Of a DNA stretch of 64,000 nucleotides, positions 1 through 8,869 are shown piece after piece. Origin of the DNA: Kordia sp039026955 (GTDB taxonomy: Bacteria; Bacteroidota; Bacteroidia; Flavobacteriales; Flavobacteriaceae); the NCBI GenBank assembly GCA_039026955.1, contig JBCCLH010000007.1:1-64000 (forward strand). The letters run 5' to 3'. Numbering within the stretch: position 1 is the first letter of the stretch; each line of letters opens with the position of its first letter. The notes beneath the pieces are model-generated. The model was not told the DNA's origin and did no database searches. It was given only the letters and a program-made list of their open reading frames with translations. Position numbers and translations under genes: made by a program.

Positions 1-110
1 ACACTATATTTTTAGTTGAAAAAACTAATTTAATTAAGAAAAATCATATATTTAATAAAGTAAAAACTTTAAAATGAAGGATAAAATCATTAATTATAAA
101 TCATAATCAC

Positions 111-548
111 ATGAAAAAATATATAGATTTTAAAATAGGATATATTCTATGCGTATGTTTGCTCGTAGTTTCTTGTGCGAACACAGAAGCAGAAATATCG
201 AGTGAGATTCAGAGCGTAGTTACCAAAGAACTATTTTCAGAAATGAAGAAAGTAGGCGATGCCGAAGGAAAGATTGTGGTTTTAGAAATGAATAATTTCA
301 CTAAAAAAAATTACAAAAAAGACTTTGAGCTGATAGACAATACAAAAAAGGTACTCACTTTTGCGGCTGGTTCTAATGACTTTAGTACAATTGCGGGCAA
401 TGTTTTTAAAGTAACCTATATTATGGAGAATGGAGACGCTAAGATTACTGAATGTACAAGTGAAGAAACTTCAAATTGCCTGGAAAGTTACAAACTTCCA
501 AGTCTCAATAATATAAAAATTATCTACACACCTTCATTCGGATTCTAA
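111..548 (+). CDS. Small lipoprotein, paralogue of the next gene
   Basis: A 145-residue protein with a lipoprotein signal: a hydrophobic run (residues ~9-21) ending in VVSC, so Cys22 would be lipidated and the mature protein anchored in the envelope. I recognise no named domain. Residues ~45-100 (EMKKVGDAEGKIVV, then a TFAAGSNDF segment) match residues ~44-100 of the 268-residue protein encoded at 1013, so the two genes are a tandem duplication. This copy ends soon after an IIYTPSF motif, where the longer paralogue carries on into a second half. It has two cysteines late in the chain (in ITECTSEETSNC), which could form a disulfide. Function unknown. The ATG start follows an A-rich leader without a clear ribosome-binding site, as is common in this phylum. 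Confidence 0.8.
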   Translation: MKKYIDFKIGYILCVCLLVVSCANTEAEISSEIQSVVTKELFSEMKKVGDAEGKIVVLEMNNFTKKNYKKDFELIDNTKKVLTFAAGSNDFSTIAGNVFKVTYIMENGDAKITECTSEETSNCLESYKLPSLNNIKIIYTPSFGF

Positions 549-1012
549 AAAGTCTAAAATTATATTGCTGTTAACTAAAGAATTGTTGTGTTAGTGTAGT
601 ACACTGTACATATCAATATATTATGCTTCCGCGGAAAATATGTCAGCAGTCTTCTATTTCTAGCGCTGAAAGCTGAAACTCTTCTAATAAATATATTTTA
701 ATACGTATTTGAATCGCGTTGCATTTACTCTTTTATGCAACAAAATGCAAACTAAAACCTGTCTTGTAAGTATTTTTTTATAAGATTACGGAAAACCTCA
801 CAGAAAAGTAAATTCTCTATTCTATATTTGAAAAGTGCTAAAGAGTTTTAATTAAGGTAACTCTTTGTAAAACAAATAATTGTATTGAAAATACCTGTAT
901 TTTCTATAGTTTGATATTCAGATTTTTAAGCAATAAAAAGCTGTGGTTCAAGCAAAATATAAGTGTTATCAATATAACAAATAATGAATAACAATAAAAT
1001 AATCAACCAAAA
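549..1012. other. Intergenic region between the paralogous lipoproteins
   Basis: 464 bases with no credible gene. It contains an inverted repeat at about 718-741 (GTTGCAT ... ATGCAAC, 10-base spacer) that could be a weak terminator for the upstream gene or an operator. The rest is AT-rich and probably carries the promoter of the gene at 1013. Nothing else is recognisable. Confidence 0.5.
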
Positions 1013-1819
1013 ATGAAAAATTATCTAAATTTAAAATGTGTCTATTTGCTATGTTTTTCCATGCTTTTATTCGGATGTTCTGAAAATGAGGAAGACACAT
1101 TCACAGAAGAAATTCAACAAAAAGACATTGAGAAAGTCCTTGCAGACATGAAGAAAGTCGGCGATGCTGAAGGAAAGATTGTTGTTTTTAAAATGAAAGA
1201 TTTTGATAAGCATACCTATGCTAAAAATTTTAAGTTGATTGAAAATTCTAGAAAAGTAATCGCTTTTGCTACAGGCTCTAGAGATTTTAGTAAATTATCT
1301 CTTAGTGGTAATTATCAAGTGACGTGTACATATGGAAATGGTGAAGTTGAGGTGACGGACTGTGGAGAAGATGAAGTCTGTGCTGGTATAGCAACTTGGG
1401 AGTGTGTAGACAATGGTGGATGTGCTACAATCTGTAATGCTGTAATCATGTATACTCCTTCATTTAATCCTGCTACAGCAGCTAAAAGTAATAAGCCAAT
1501 GCAGCAGCTAGAATCCATCCTTGGGACCGTAGAAAACATGGCACGGGCTGCAAAGAAAAGCATATCATTTACCATTTCTCGTAATCATGATTTCTATACG
1601 CTCACAGAGACTACTTTTATACCTAGTAACAAAAATGCACATGCCAGCAGAAGAATTGAAACCTTTGTCGTGTATTGCTATGACAGTGAAGGCGAATTAC
1701 TGTGGGAAGAAGTACATTATGATAAACAATCTGCAAGTATAGACATTATGAGATGTAAGGACGAAGATGGCGGCTGTGCAGAAGTATGTAAAATTCATGC
1801 AGTATACATATATCAATAA
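1013..1819 (+). CDS. Cysteine-rich lipoprotein with an internal duplication
   Basis: 268 residues; the signal peptide ends in LLFGC, so Cys22 is the probable lipidation site. No known family recognised. The first half is paralogous to the 145-residue lipoprotein at 111 (shared MKKVGDAEGKIVV and TGSRDFSKL-type blocks). Two cysteine clusters mark an internal duplication: residues ~118-145 end in CVDNGGCATIC followed by NAVIMYTPSF, and residues ~244-268 end in CKDEDGGCAEVC followed by KIHAVYIYQ. Each half therefore ends in the same CxD(x)GGCAxxC plus beta-strand pattern, suggesting two disulfide-stabilised modules on the cell surface or in the periplasm. The short paralogue lacks this cysteine block. 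Function unknown. A hairpin just downstream probably ends transcription. Confidence 0.82.
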   Translation: MKNYLNLKCVYLLCFSMLLFGCSENEEDTFTEEIQQKDIEKVLADMKKVGDAEGKIVVFKMKDFDKHTYAKNFKLIENSRKVIAFATGSRDFSKLSLSGNYQVTCTYGNGEVEVTDCGEDEVCAGIATWECVDNGGCATICNAVIMYTPSFNPATAAKSNKPMQQLESILGTVENMARAAKKSISFTISRNHDFYTLTETTFIPSNKNAHASRRIETFVVYCYDSEGELLWEEVHYDKQSASIDIMRCKDEDGGCAEVCKIHAVYIYQ

Positions 1820-1831
1820 TACTACTAAAAA

Positions 1832-1869
1832 AACCGAACAAAATTTCCGCTAGAAAATAGTGCTCGGTT
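1832..1869. terminator. Hairpin between convergent genes, likely bidirectional terminator
   Basis: Arms AACCGAaCAaaATTT (from 1832) and AAAATagTGcTCGGTT (to 1869) pair imperfectly around a short loop. A-rich sequence lies on the left and T-rich on the right. It sits between the stop of the + gene (1819) and the stop of the - gene (1925). The sequence to its right (TTTAACTAACAATAATAACAA) resembles that beside the terminators near 5800 and 8600. Confidence 0.6.
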
Positions 1870-1924
1870 CTTTAACTAACAATAATAACAACTTATTATC
1901 TTTTCTGAGATTCCCCAGTATATT

Positions 1925-4633
1925 TTAAAGTGTATATATAAACCTGAACGTAACGAATCGTGGTTGAATAAAAGTTTCGGAACTGAATACCGATAAGTTA
2001 TTCGCGCTGTTTCGTACACGTGCGTCAATGTCTAATAAATTGGTTGCTCTGATTTCATATTCCCATTTTGCATCTCTGTCTTTTCTATAGGAAAGTGTTG
2101 CATTCCACGTTTGGAAAGATTGAGAATCTCCATTTCCTAAATCTTGGTTTGTGTAGGTGTAATCAGTTCTAAAAGTGATTTTCTTCCAGATGTATGCATC
2201 AAAATCAAAAGTGGTTGCATTTGTGGTAAATTGTGTGCTTCGTCCTCCTTGTGTGTTATCGGTTACAGTATAATTATGACGTAAACGTACATTTGGCGCC
2301 ACTCTAAAATTAGTTCGAATTTCAGGAATATATGTTTGTGTAAATCCTTCATTTACAGAACGCTGACGCTGAATAAACTGGTTGATTTTACTGTAATTAA
2401 ATCGTCCAGTCAAACTTGCTCGTATCTTCCCAAAAGTACGCTGTACACGACCAAAAAGACTGGCAGTTTCATCTGCAAAACTTGAATTAAAGAAGGTACT
2501 CGTACGAATCACACTTTCAAAATCTGTCAACCCACGAATCTGATCAATATTACTCGAATAAGAAGCTCTCGCAAATACATTCGTGTAATTGAACAGGTTG
2601 AAACTCGTATAAATCAAACTTACATTGTGCGACAATGCATTCTGTAAAGTCGGTTCTCCAAATTGATAACTATTAAAATTATTCATTACTAAACCTTCTG
2701 CCAATCGTGTTACATCGGTAAATTGATTTCGCATATCGTAACGCAACGTCAATGCCTCACTCTTTTTAAACTGAATACGCGTTTCAAAATCTGGTAATAC
2801 TCTAAAGAAATTATCTGTATACTTTACACCAAACTGCGTATTGTTGTTACCATACGCATGGAGTGAAAATCCTGGTGTAAATGTAAACTTACCGCTCTTC
2901 AAACGGTAATGAAAGCCTAAATAAATATCGCTAAAATTATATTCTACGTCATTAGTTGCACGTCCATCATTAAAAGTTGGTGTCGGATTGAATGTCAAAC
3001 CAGGACCTAAAAACTGAAATAAGTTGGAGTCAAATTGCTGGCGACTTAAAATGGTACCAAATGTAATGTTGATATTGCTTCGTGCATTTAAAATATTGTA
3101 ATAATCCAACTTCGCATCTACTTGATTGGATTTAATACGTCTATTTTGTCCTAAATTATATTGTTCGGCATCCGTATCTAAGCCTAACGCGTCCGCAGTG
3201 GTATCAAAAGCATTTTCATCATTATTATCTAAAATCGCATTATAAAAAGGATCTTCATCTTTTATTAAATGCTGTGCTTCTAGCGCAAAAATATTAGTCT
3301 CGTTAAGCGTGTAATAATAATTTAAATTTTGACTAAAGCTGAAGGGCGTTACTTCTTCAATCTGATTAGTAGTTCCAATTACAGATGAAAATGCTGTTTG
3401 ATCCTGAGTGTCATTTGAGATTCTACCCAACACATCATAATCCAATTGATTGTTTAAGTTTGGCTGATACGAAGCACTTAACTTTAATACGGCCTGGTCA
3501 GAACGTTCTCTACTACGCTGATCGGTAGCTTCATCAGGAATCCCTAATTCGGGATCAGTATATTGTACTAAACTTGTTTCGCGCGACAAAATTCGACTAC
3601 TGTTGTAGATTAAGAATCCACCTAAGTCTAACGATTTGTTAGGTGAATAGCTAAAGTTTCCTGTCGCCAATTTATTTTCAATCTCTAAGGCATTGTTCTG
3701 ATTGGTCAAAAAGTTCAGACCATTATCTCCGAGATTGATATTGGTTCCGCTACTTCTACTCGGCGGACGGAATCCACCTGTAAATCCACGAATATCGCGT
3801 CGTGTCAAGGCGAGTTCTCCAATATTATTCATATCACCAATAAAATTCAAGCTATACTTTGGGCTATAATAAAACAGTTTGGGTTGAAACAAATAAAGTT
3901 CATTATCTGGGGAAGAACCAGCACCAGCAGTGACATTACCAAACCAAAAGTTTTCCTTTCCTTCTTTCAGCTTAATATTGATGGCAACACTGTCTTGATT
4001 GTTGGTTACATTACGCAACTGACCCACTTCGGAATAGTTACGCAATACTTGAATTTTATCTACGGCTTTTGATGGAATATTTTTAGTCGCCAATTTGGTA
4101 TCACCATCAAAGAAATCTTTTCCGTTGACCATGAGTTTATTGACTACTTTTCCTTCTACTTCTATTTGTCCGTCTTCGTTGACTTCTACGCCGGGCAGTT
4201 TTTCGAGGACATCTTCTAATTTCCGTTCGGTACCGTTTTTAAAAGAATCGGCATTGTAAACGAGTGTGTCTCCTTTAATGGTGACGGGCATTTCGTAGGT
4301 CAGCTCTACTGCTTCTAGGGAATTGCCGTCTCTCATTACAAAGTCTTTGGTAATATCACTTTCTTGAGTAGAAAGATCTTGTTCCAAATTCTTGAGACCT
4401 ATATAACTTACTTGTATTTTATAATTGGTGTTCTTCGCTAACTTAAGCCTGTATTTTCCGGATTTATCTGTAATTCCATACGATTCTAGCGTTCCAGAAT
4501 CTTTATTTAATGCAATAACGTTTGCCAATTCTAAAGGCTTGTTTAAGCTGTCTTTTACAACTCCTTCCATTTTTATTTGTGCAAATGAAATAGTAGCTGT
4601 GAATAACAGTAGCAGAAGGCATAATTTCTTCAT
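1925..4633 (-). CDS. Outer-membrane beta-barrel protein with carboxypeptidase-like regulatory domain
   Basis: 902 residues with a signal peptide (cleavage near FAQ, residue ~19). Residues ~20-100 form a carboxypeptidase-regulatory-like beta-sandwich (KMEGVVKDSLNKPLELANVI), followed by a plug-like segment (LEDVLEKLPGVEVNEDGQIEVEGK). A long C-terminal part rich in alternating aromatic strands follows, ending FRFIYTL as outer-membrane barrels do. This is the TonB-dependent-receptor-like family (outer membrane beta-barrel protein, PF14905 type) that is common beside GLPGLI genes in Bacteroidetes. It probably acts in outer-membrane transport; the substrate cannot be read from sequence. The GLPGLI gene lies 58 bases upstream on the same strand, so the two are likely one operon. 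Confidence 0.88.
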   Translation of the reverse strand: MKKLCLLLLLFTATISFAQIKMEGVVKDSLNKPLELANVIALNKDSGTLESYGITDKSGKYRLKLAKNTNYKIQVSYIGLKNLEQDLSTQESDITKDFVMRDGNSLEAVELTYEMPVTIKGDTLVYNADSFKNGTERKLEDVLEKLPGVEVNEDGQIEVEGKVVNKLMVNGKDFFDGDTKLATKNIPSKAVDKIQVLRNYSEVGQLRNVTNNQDSVAINIKLKEGKENFWFGNVTAGAGSSPDNELYLFQPKLFYYSPKYSLNFIGDMNNIGELALTRRDIRGFTGGFRPPSRSSGTNINLGDNGLNFLTNQNNALEIENKLATGNFSYSPNKSLDLGGFLIYNSSRILSRETSLVQYTDPELGIPDEATDQRSRERSDQAVLKLSASYQPNLNNQLDYDVLGRISNDTQDQTAFSSVIGTTNQIEEVTPFSFSQNLNYYYTLNETNIFALEAQHLIKDEDPFYNAILDNNDENAFDTTADALGLDTDAEQYNLGQNRRIKSNQVDAKLDYYNILNARSNINITFGTILSRQQFDSNLFQFLGPGLTFNPTPTFNDGRATNDVEYNFSDIYLGFHYRLKSGKFTFTPGFSLHAYGNNNTQFGVKYTDNFFRVLPDFETRIQFKKSEALTLRYDMRNQFTDVTRLAEGLVMNNFNSYQFGEPTLQNALSHNVSLIYTSFNLFNYTNVFARASYSSNIDQIRGLTDFESVIRTSTFFNSSFADETASLFGRVQRTFGKIRASLTGRFNYSKINQFIQRQRSVNEGFTQTYIPEIRTNFRVAPNVRLRHNYTVTDNTQGGRSTQFTTNATTFDFDAYIWKKITFRTDYTYTNQDLGNGDSQSFQTWNATLSYRKDRDAKWEYEIRATNLLDIDARVRNSANNLSVFSSETFIQPRFVTFRFIYTL

Positions 4634-4691
4634 GGTTGTTTTTGTGAAAATTGTTAATTAATTTTTTGTAGTGGTTTGTTAAAAATTAATT

Positions 4692-5510
4692 TTAGCGTCT
4701 TCTTCTTCCGCGGTTATTCATCATTTCTTGCATTTTACCACGAATTGTTTCTTGATATTTAACCTTCGTAATTTCTTTTCCGCCTTTTGGAGCTTTGATA
4801 GTAATTTCTTCTCCTGGATTGATGACAATTTTAGAACACAACATTGTAGTATCACCAGCATTTACTTCCAAAATCAATCCTGGTAATCCCCAATATTCTG
4901 CTGGACCATGACTAACAGGAACTTGTGGTGTATACCAAGCAGTTACCTCTACCATTGGGACATCTGGTTTTCCATCACCGTCTTCGTCTTTTCTTCGCAA
5001 ATCACTCCAAGAAAAGTTGTACCATTGTAAATCATCTTGTGAAATAATAGCCGTTGCTTTGAAACAAGTATATTGTCCAATTTGCTTGGTTTCTTTGCCC
5101 ATTTCCCAATTGATGGTATGTAATTTATCTTTTACTAAAAACTTCTTTCCGTAAAATTCTTGTGCTTGAATCAATGAAACATCTTTTACATTCTTATATT
5201 GCTCACCTCTTGAAAAATTAGCGCCCCAAGAATCCGTAGCACCAGAAATGGCATCCAATTTATCTTCTTCCTTAAATACTGACGATTCTTTGTCAAAACT
5301 TAAAACATAGGTTTTTTCCAATCGGTTCTTTAAACGTGCAGCAACATCCTTTTTTTGTGCTTCGCTCAGTCGTGCGCCCCAGCTTCCAAGTTGCATTTTA
5401 GATTTTGAGAAATAGTAAGCTTTTCCTTGAAATTCTTGAGTATCATCTGCTTTAAAAGAGAGCAGAGCTATCAAAGAAAGTGATAGAAATTTAAGTAAAA
5501 ATGATTTCAT
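4692..5510 (-). CDS. GLPGLI family protein
   Basis: 272 residues with an N-terminal signal peptide (LLKFLSLSLIALLSFKA). The diagnostic YWGLPGLILEV motif lies near residue 207, preceded by the conserved VTAWYTPQVPVSHGPAEYW stretch; this defines the GLPGLI family (TIGR01200). The C-terminus is very basic (MNNRGRRRR). Family members are exported Bacteroidetes proteins of unknown biochemical role, usually encoded with a carboxypeptidase-like/TonB-type outer-membrane protein, exactly as here. Probably the first gene of a two-gene operon with the barrel protein. Upstream, two near-perfect hairpins separate it from icd. Confidence 0.92.
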   Translation of the reverse strand: MKSFLLKFLSLSLIALLSFKADDTQEFQGKAYYFSKSKMQLGSWGARLSEAQKKDVAARLKNRLEKTYVLSFDKESSVFKEEDKLDAISGATDSWGANFSRGEQYKNVKDVSLIQAQEFYGKKFLVKDKLHTINWEMGKETKQIGQYTCFKATAIISQDDLQWYNFSWSDLRRKDEDGDGKPDVPMVEVTAWYTPQVPVSHGPAEYWGLPGLILEVNAGDTTMLCSKIVINPGEEITIKAPKGGKEITKVKYQETIRGKMQEMMNNRGRRRR

Positions 5511-5688
5511 GATTTGCGATTAAGTTGATTTTTTGTTTAACGAATATAGTAAAAGATTAAACGATAAAATGTTAATCCTAAAAAAATTAACATTAATTTA
5601 AGTCATTTCACAATTTGTGAAATCTTCGTTGAAGCCAATATAAATCACCTATTAGACTGAGAAAAAAGCAAAAGGTTTAATGTTGTCT

Positions 5689-5723
5689 AAAGTTTTTTAA
5701 AGTCTCAGACTTTAAACAACTTT
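5689..5723. repeat. Hairpin 1 of a stacked pair
   Basis: Arms of 16 bases (5689-5704 and 5708-5723) pair with one mismatch around a TCA loop. The core TTTAAAGTCtcaGACTTTAAA is the same motif as in the perfect palindrome 10 bases to the right. Confidence 0.7.
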
Positions 5724-5733
5724 GAAACTGCAT

Positions 5734-5764
5734 CGTTATCTAAAGTCTCAGACTTTAGATAACG
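5734..5764. repeat. Perfect 14-bp palindrome, hairpin 2
   Basis: CGTTATCTAAAGTC (5734-5747), loop TCA, then the exact reverse complement to 5764. It lies between the GLPGLI promoter region and the icd terminator. The shared core with hairpin 1 suggests duplication. It may be a protein-binding operator, a transcription-blocking structure or a small mobile palindrome; sequence alone cannot decide. Confidence 0.75.
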
Positions 5765-5782
5765 TTATTTTGCACCAAAAAG

Positions 5783-5820
5783 AAACCGAGCAACACATTC
5801 TTACAAATGTTGCCCGGTTT
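5783..5820 (-). terminator. Intrinsic terminator of icd
   Basis: Arms AAACCGAGCAACA (5783-5795) and TGTTGCCCGGTTT (5808-5820). The one non-Watson-Crick position becomes a G-U pair only in the minus-strand RNA, and that RNA then runs into TTTCTTTTTGG. This fits termination of the leftward icd gene, whose stop is at 5877. Confidence 0.82.
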
Positions 5821-5876
5821 GCTAACTGAATAATAACACTTACTAACTACTTATGAAGTCTTCTATATTTTTGATT

Positions 5877-7388
5877 TTATTCTCCTTGTCCTAATGAGAA
5901 ACCTCTTTTGCCGTCAAACTCGTATAAGTTTTCTGTTTTAATCACTTCGTAACCAAACTCGTTGATGTTTGATAATAAAGCTAAGATTTGTTCAAATGCT
6001 ACTGGTGGATACGTTTTGACACTTCCAGTGGTAGTCGCATCTTTCGATACAAATCGGCAACGCCAGTGATCTGTACAATAGGTTTCTGGTAATCCGTTTG
6101 GATATACTTTAACACCGCGATTGGTGATCATTTTTAATTTCAATCCATACGACTCTAGCGTATCTAGATCGTTTCCGATTTCTTCTGGATTGTTTCCCTG
6201 CCAGTTGATGAATACATCTGTACCCACAAGCTCTTGCTTCTCAACGGGTCTCTTATATGTTGGAATTTGAATACTTCCTGCGTTTTCATCCAAATTACTT
6301 GGCGCTAACTTTTCAGGTTGTTTTCCTAAGTTTTCTATAATTTTCTCTGCAAATTCACCAGTAGATACTTTCTGAATGCTTTGTCCTTCTTGGTAAATAT
6401 CTGCGGTGTGGTATCCTTGTTCGATAGTCGTCAACATTGCATTCTTAATCTTATTCGCAACACCTACTTTCCCGATATGTACTAACATCATCACTGCGGC
6501 ATTCAACAATCCTGATGGATTCGCAATTCCTTGTCCCGCAATATCTGGTGCCGAACCGTGAATCGCTTCAAACATAGCTACATTCTTACCTACGTTTGCG
6601 GAACCTGCCATTCCTACTGAACCTGCAATTTCTGCAACGATATCTGAGACAATATCTCCATATAAGTTCGACGTTACAACTACATCATAATTTTCTGGAT
6701 TGGCAGCCAAACGCGCTGAACCTATGTCGATAATCTGGGATTCACTTTTAATTTCTGGATATTCAGCCGCAATTTCTTTAAACACACTATGAAATAATCC
6801 ATCTGTTAACTTCATGATATTATCTTTCACCATGCAAGTCACTTTCTTGCGTCCGTATAATGTTGCGTATTCAAAAGCGTAACGTACAATCTTTTCACAA
6901 CCTGGACGTGTAATCAACTTTAAACATTGTACCACATCTTGTGTCTGTTGGTGCTCAATCCCTGCATACAAATCTTCCTCATTCTCTCGGATGATCACCA
7001 CATCCATATTTGGAAAGTGTGTGTGAATGTATGGGTGTAAGGCACTTACTGGGCGTACATTAGCGAATAAACCAAGTGATTTGCGTAACGTTACATTTAA
7101 ACTTTTATATCCTTTACCTTGTGGAGTTGTGATAGGTGCTTTAAAAATGATCTTGTTTTTGTTGATCACTTCCCACGATTTCTTTTCGATCCCTGAAGAG
7201 TTTCCGGCTAAATAAACCTTCTCACCAACTTCAATAATTTCAGGATCAATTTCAGCGCCAGCAGCTTCCAAGATGTTTAAAGTAGCTTTCATAATCTCTG
7301 GGCCAATTCCGTCTCCATAGGCTACGGCTACTTTGGTTTTTGTGCTAGTATGTCGCTGTTGCGAAACCTGTGTTTTGATTTTCTCCAT
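5877..7388 (-). CDS. icd: NADP-dependent isocitrate dehydrogenase
   Basis: 503 residues from ATG at 7388. A longer reading from a TTG at 7415 is possible but adds only nine residues. The protein oxidatively decarboxylates isocitrate to 2-oxoglutarate in the TCA cycle. The isopropylmalate/isocitrate dehydrogenase fold is clear: GDGIGPEI at the start, LNVTLRKSLGLFANVRP, IIRENEEDLYAGIEH, KDNIMKLTDGLF, NLYGDIVSDI and EAIHGSAPDIAGQGIANPSG. The ~150-residue C-terminal extension (from about residue 360, with GTDVFINWQG and DHWRCRFVS) is typical of the long Thermus/Rickettsia-type enzymes. A GATATTTG promoter-like box lies just upstream and a strong terminator downstream, so it appears monocistronic. 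A degenerate copy of both flanks occurs at 8.56-8.73 kb. Confidence 0.93.
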   Translation of the reverse strand: MEKIKTQVSQQRHTSTKTKVAVAYGDGIGPEIMKATLNILEAAGAEIDPEIIEVGEKVYLAGNSSGIEKKSWEVINKNKIIFKAPITTPQGKGYKSLNVTLRKSLGLFANVRPVSALHPYIHTHFPNMDVVIIRENEEDLYAGIEHQQTQDVVQCLKLITRPGCEKIVRYAFEYATLYGRKKVTCMVKDNIMKLTDGLFHSVFKEIAAEYPEIKSESQIIDIGSARLAANPENYDVVVTSNLYGDIVSDIVAEIAGSVGMAGSANVGKNVAMFEAIHGSAPDIAGQGIANPSGLLNAAVMMLVHIGKVGVANKIKNAMLTTIEQGYHTADIYQEGQSIQKVSTGEFAEKIIENLGKQPEKLAPSNLDENAGSIQIPTYKRPVEKQELVGTDVFINWQGNNPEEIGNDLDTLESYGLKLKMITNRGVKVYPNGLPETYCTDHWRCRFVSKDATTTGSVKTYPPVAFEQILALLSNINEFGYEVIKTENLYEFDGKRGFSLGQGE

Positions 7389-7403
7389 TGCGATGTTTTT
7401 ATA

Positions 7404-7472
7404 TTTACAATGCAAATATCAAAAAAAGTATTCATATATTTTTATTTATGTTTTATATGATATACATAAACG
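7404..7472 (-). promoter_or_regulatory. icd upstream/promoter region
   Basis: On the minus strand this contains GATATTTG, a 7-of-8 match to the flavobacterial -7 box TAnnTTTG, shortly before the icd ATG, plus a conserved ATATAAAACATAAATAAAAA block. The same blocks recur at 8667-8734, where no gene follows, which argues that they are the functional promoter parts. Confidence 0.5.
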
Positions 7473-7644
7473 TTTTTAATGAGTTAAAGTTTGTGAAATA
7501 GGATGGATTTGTTGTGGCAATGTTGAGGTATTTTTGAAATTCTATGTAGAGGAAATTAAAAGCTCAATCCATTTTAGCGATTCACTTTTGACATAAAAAC
7601 GATTGAATACATAGAGAGAATCTTATAAGTATATAATACGTATA

Positions 7645-8034
7645 TTATTGCGAATGTTTTTTAAATTCCACCGCTCTTATTCGTTGCTTGAATTCCACAC
7701 TCGGACGAAACGTCACATTGATATCTTTGATAAATTGTGCATTCACGGCTTCGGGAGTTTCTTTCCCTTCACTGCGAATATGAACCGTAAATGTACCAAA
7801 ATCGCCCAAGGAAACACTGCTGCCTTGGCATAAATATTCGGGTAACAAGTGCACCAATCCTTGCAAGACGGCAATTGTATCAATCTCGGTAACGGTGGAG
7901 ATCGAAGCAAGTCGTTCACTTAATTGTTTTAAATCTACCTTTTCCCGCGCGGGAGTCGATGCATAATATTTCTTTGTGCTACCGCCTTGTACTCCAGGTA
8001 TACCACGTTCTATAACTTTATATTTTATTGCCAT
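7645..8034 (-). CDS. HU-like DNA-binding protein (Bacteroidetes type)
   Basis: 129 residues starting MAIKYKVIERGIPG. Residues ~35-115 carry the HU/IHF fold: helix-forming VDLKQLSERLASISTVTEIDTIAVLQGL, then SVSLGDFGTFTVHIRSEGKETPEAVNAQFIKDINVTFRPS. The N-terminal extension GVQGGSTKKYYAS is characteristic of the HU-related family found across Bacteroidetes (TIGR01201). It would bind and bend DNA as a nucleoid-associated protein. Many genomes of this group carry several paralogues, some linked to outer-membrane or phase-variable loci. Monocistronic here, with no clear partner. Confidence 0.88.
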   Translation of the reverse strand: MAIKYKVIERGIPGVQGGSTKKYYASTPAREKVDLKQLSERLASISTVTEIDTIAVLQGLVHLLPEYLCQGSSVSLGDFGTFTVHIRSEGKETPEAVNAQFIKDINVTFRPSVEFKQRIRAVEFKKHSQ

Positions 8035-8560
8035 TGTCTTATTGTTTTATGATATATCAAGAACTTTTGATCAAAACTTCTTGATGTTTTATGGCTTTCT
8101 TAAAGATGAAAATTATTTTTAATACGTATTAAATATCAAAAGAACTTGATTTTATGTTTAAATACTCTTGATGTTTTGGTTGGATTATGAAGAGATCTTG
8201 GTGGGAAGATTGAGAAGTTTTGGTTGTATAGACTTAGATTTTTTTGTTGGGGATGTAATAATTAGATGTTTTTTAGAATTATAAAGGAGATTATGGGAAA
8301 CCGTAAGATAGAGAGTAGCTGTAGTTTTATTTTTGTATTGTTCTAATAAACTTTAAGATCATTTTTGAGAACATTAGAATAATAATGGAAAATATTCATA
8401 AATCTACCTCAAACTACATCACCACAGTTTGAGTACCTGTCTCAAATATAGTATCTTACTGCTATAACTGATAAGCACACTTACAGAAAATAATCAGTTA
8501 AGTCCTGGTGTGCAAAGAAATTTTATAACTGAGAAACACCAAAATCTACATAAAGCGCAT
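8035..8560. other. Intergenic region, no gene seen
   Basis: About 525 AT-rich bases. The first ~130 hold the promoter region of the HU-like gene, including several near-copies of ATCAAGAACTTTTGAT/AACTTGAT around 8056-8170 that could be operator-like repeats. I found no coding frame and no further structure. Confidence 0.4.
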
Positions 8561-8734
8561 AAAGAAACCCAAACAATACATTCTCACAAATATTGCTTGG
8601 GTTAAAGCTAACTTTTTATAACACTTACTAACTGCATACTATATATTGTATGCTGAGTTTCTAACTTTATAATACAAATATCGGTAATAAAGTTTATTTG
8701 TTTTTATTTATGTTTTATATAATAGTCATAAACG
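8561..8734 (-). other. Relic of a second icd-type unit: terminator plus promoter, gene missing
   Basis: 8561-8632 aligns closely with the icd terminator and its right flank (5781-5848): AAAGAAACC, CATTCT-ACAAAT, GCTAACT and ATAACACTTACTAACT are shared. 8667-8734 aligns with the icd upstream region (7404-7472): ACAAATATC, TTTTTATTTATGTTTTATAT and CATAAACG are shared. Only about 34 bases, including a GCATAC ... GTATGC inverted repeat (8633-8652), separate them, against roughly 1.55 kb at icd. It is either a deletion scar of a duplicate icd or a minimal unit making a short minus-strand RNA of about 100 nt. Confidence 0.6.
8566..8603 (-). terminator. Hairpin homologous to the icd terminator
   Basis: AACCCAAACAATA (8566-8578) pairs with TATTGCTTGGGTT (8591-8603). 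Stem bases differ from the icd terminator at several places yet pairing is kept, and the single irregular pair is G-U only in minus-strand RNA. The compensatory change suggests the structure has been maintained. Confidence 0.7.
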
Positions 8735-8869
8735 ATATTTATGTATTGTAATTCCTTTAATCAAGAAAATAAGACTTGCACTACAAGGATCAAGTTATAA
8801 TTCGTCATTTTTTCTTATCTTCAGAAATAATATTTGTCATCATTCCAAACGGACTAGCCAATAACCACC

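Noticed and set aside
1315..1575. 86-codon minus-strand frame
   Set aside because: It lies entirely within the 268-residue lipoprotein gene, has no start context and no sensible protein character.
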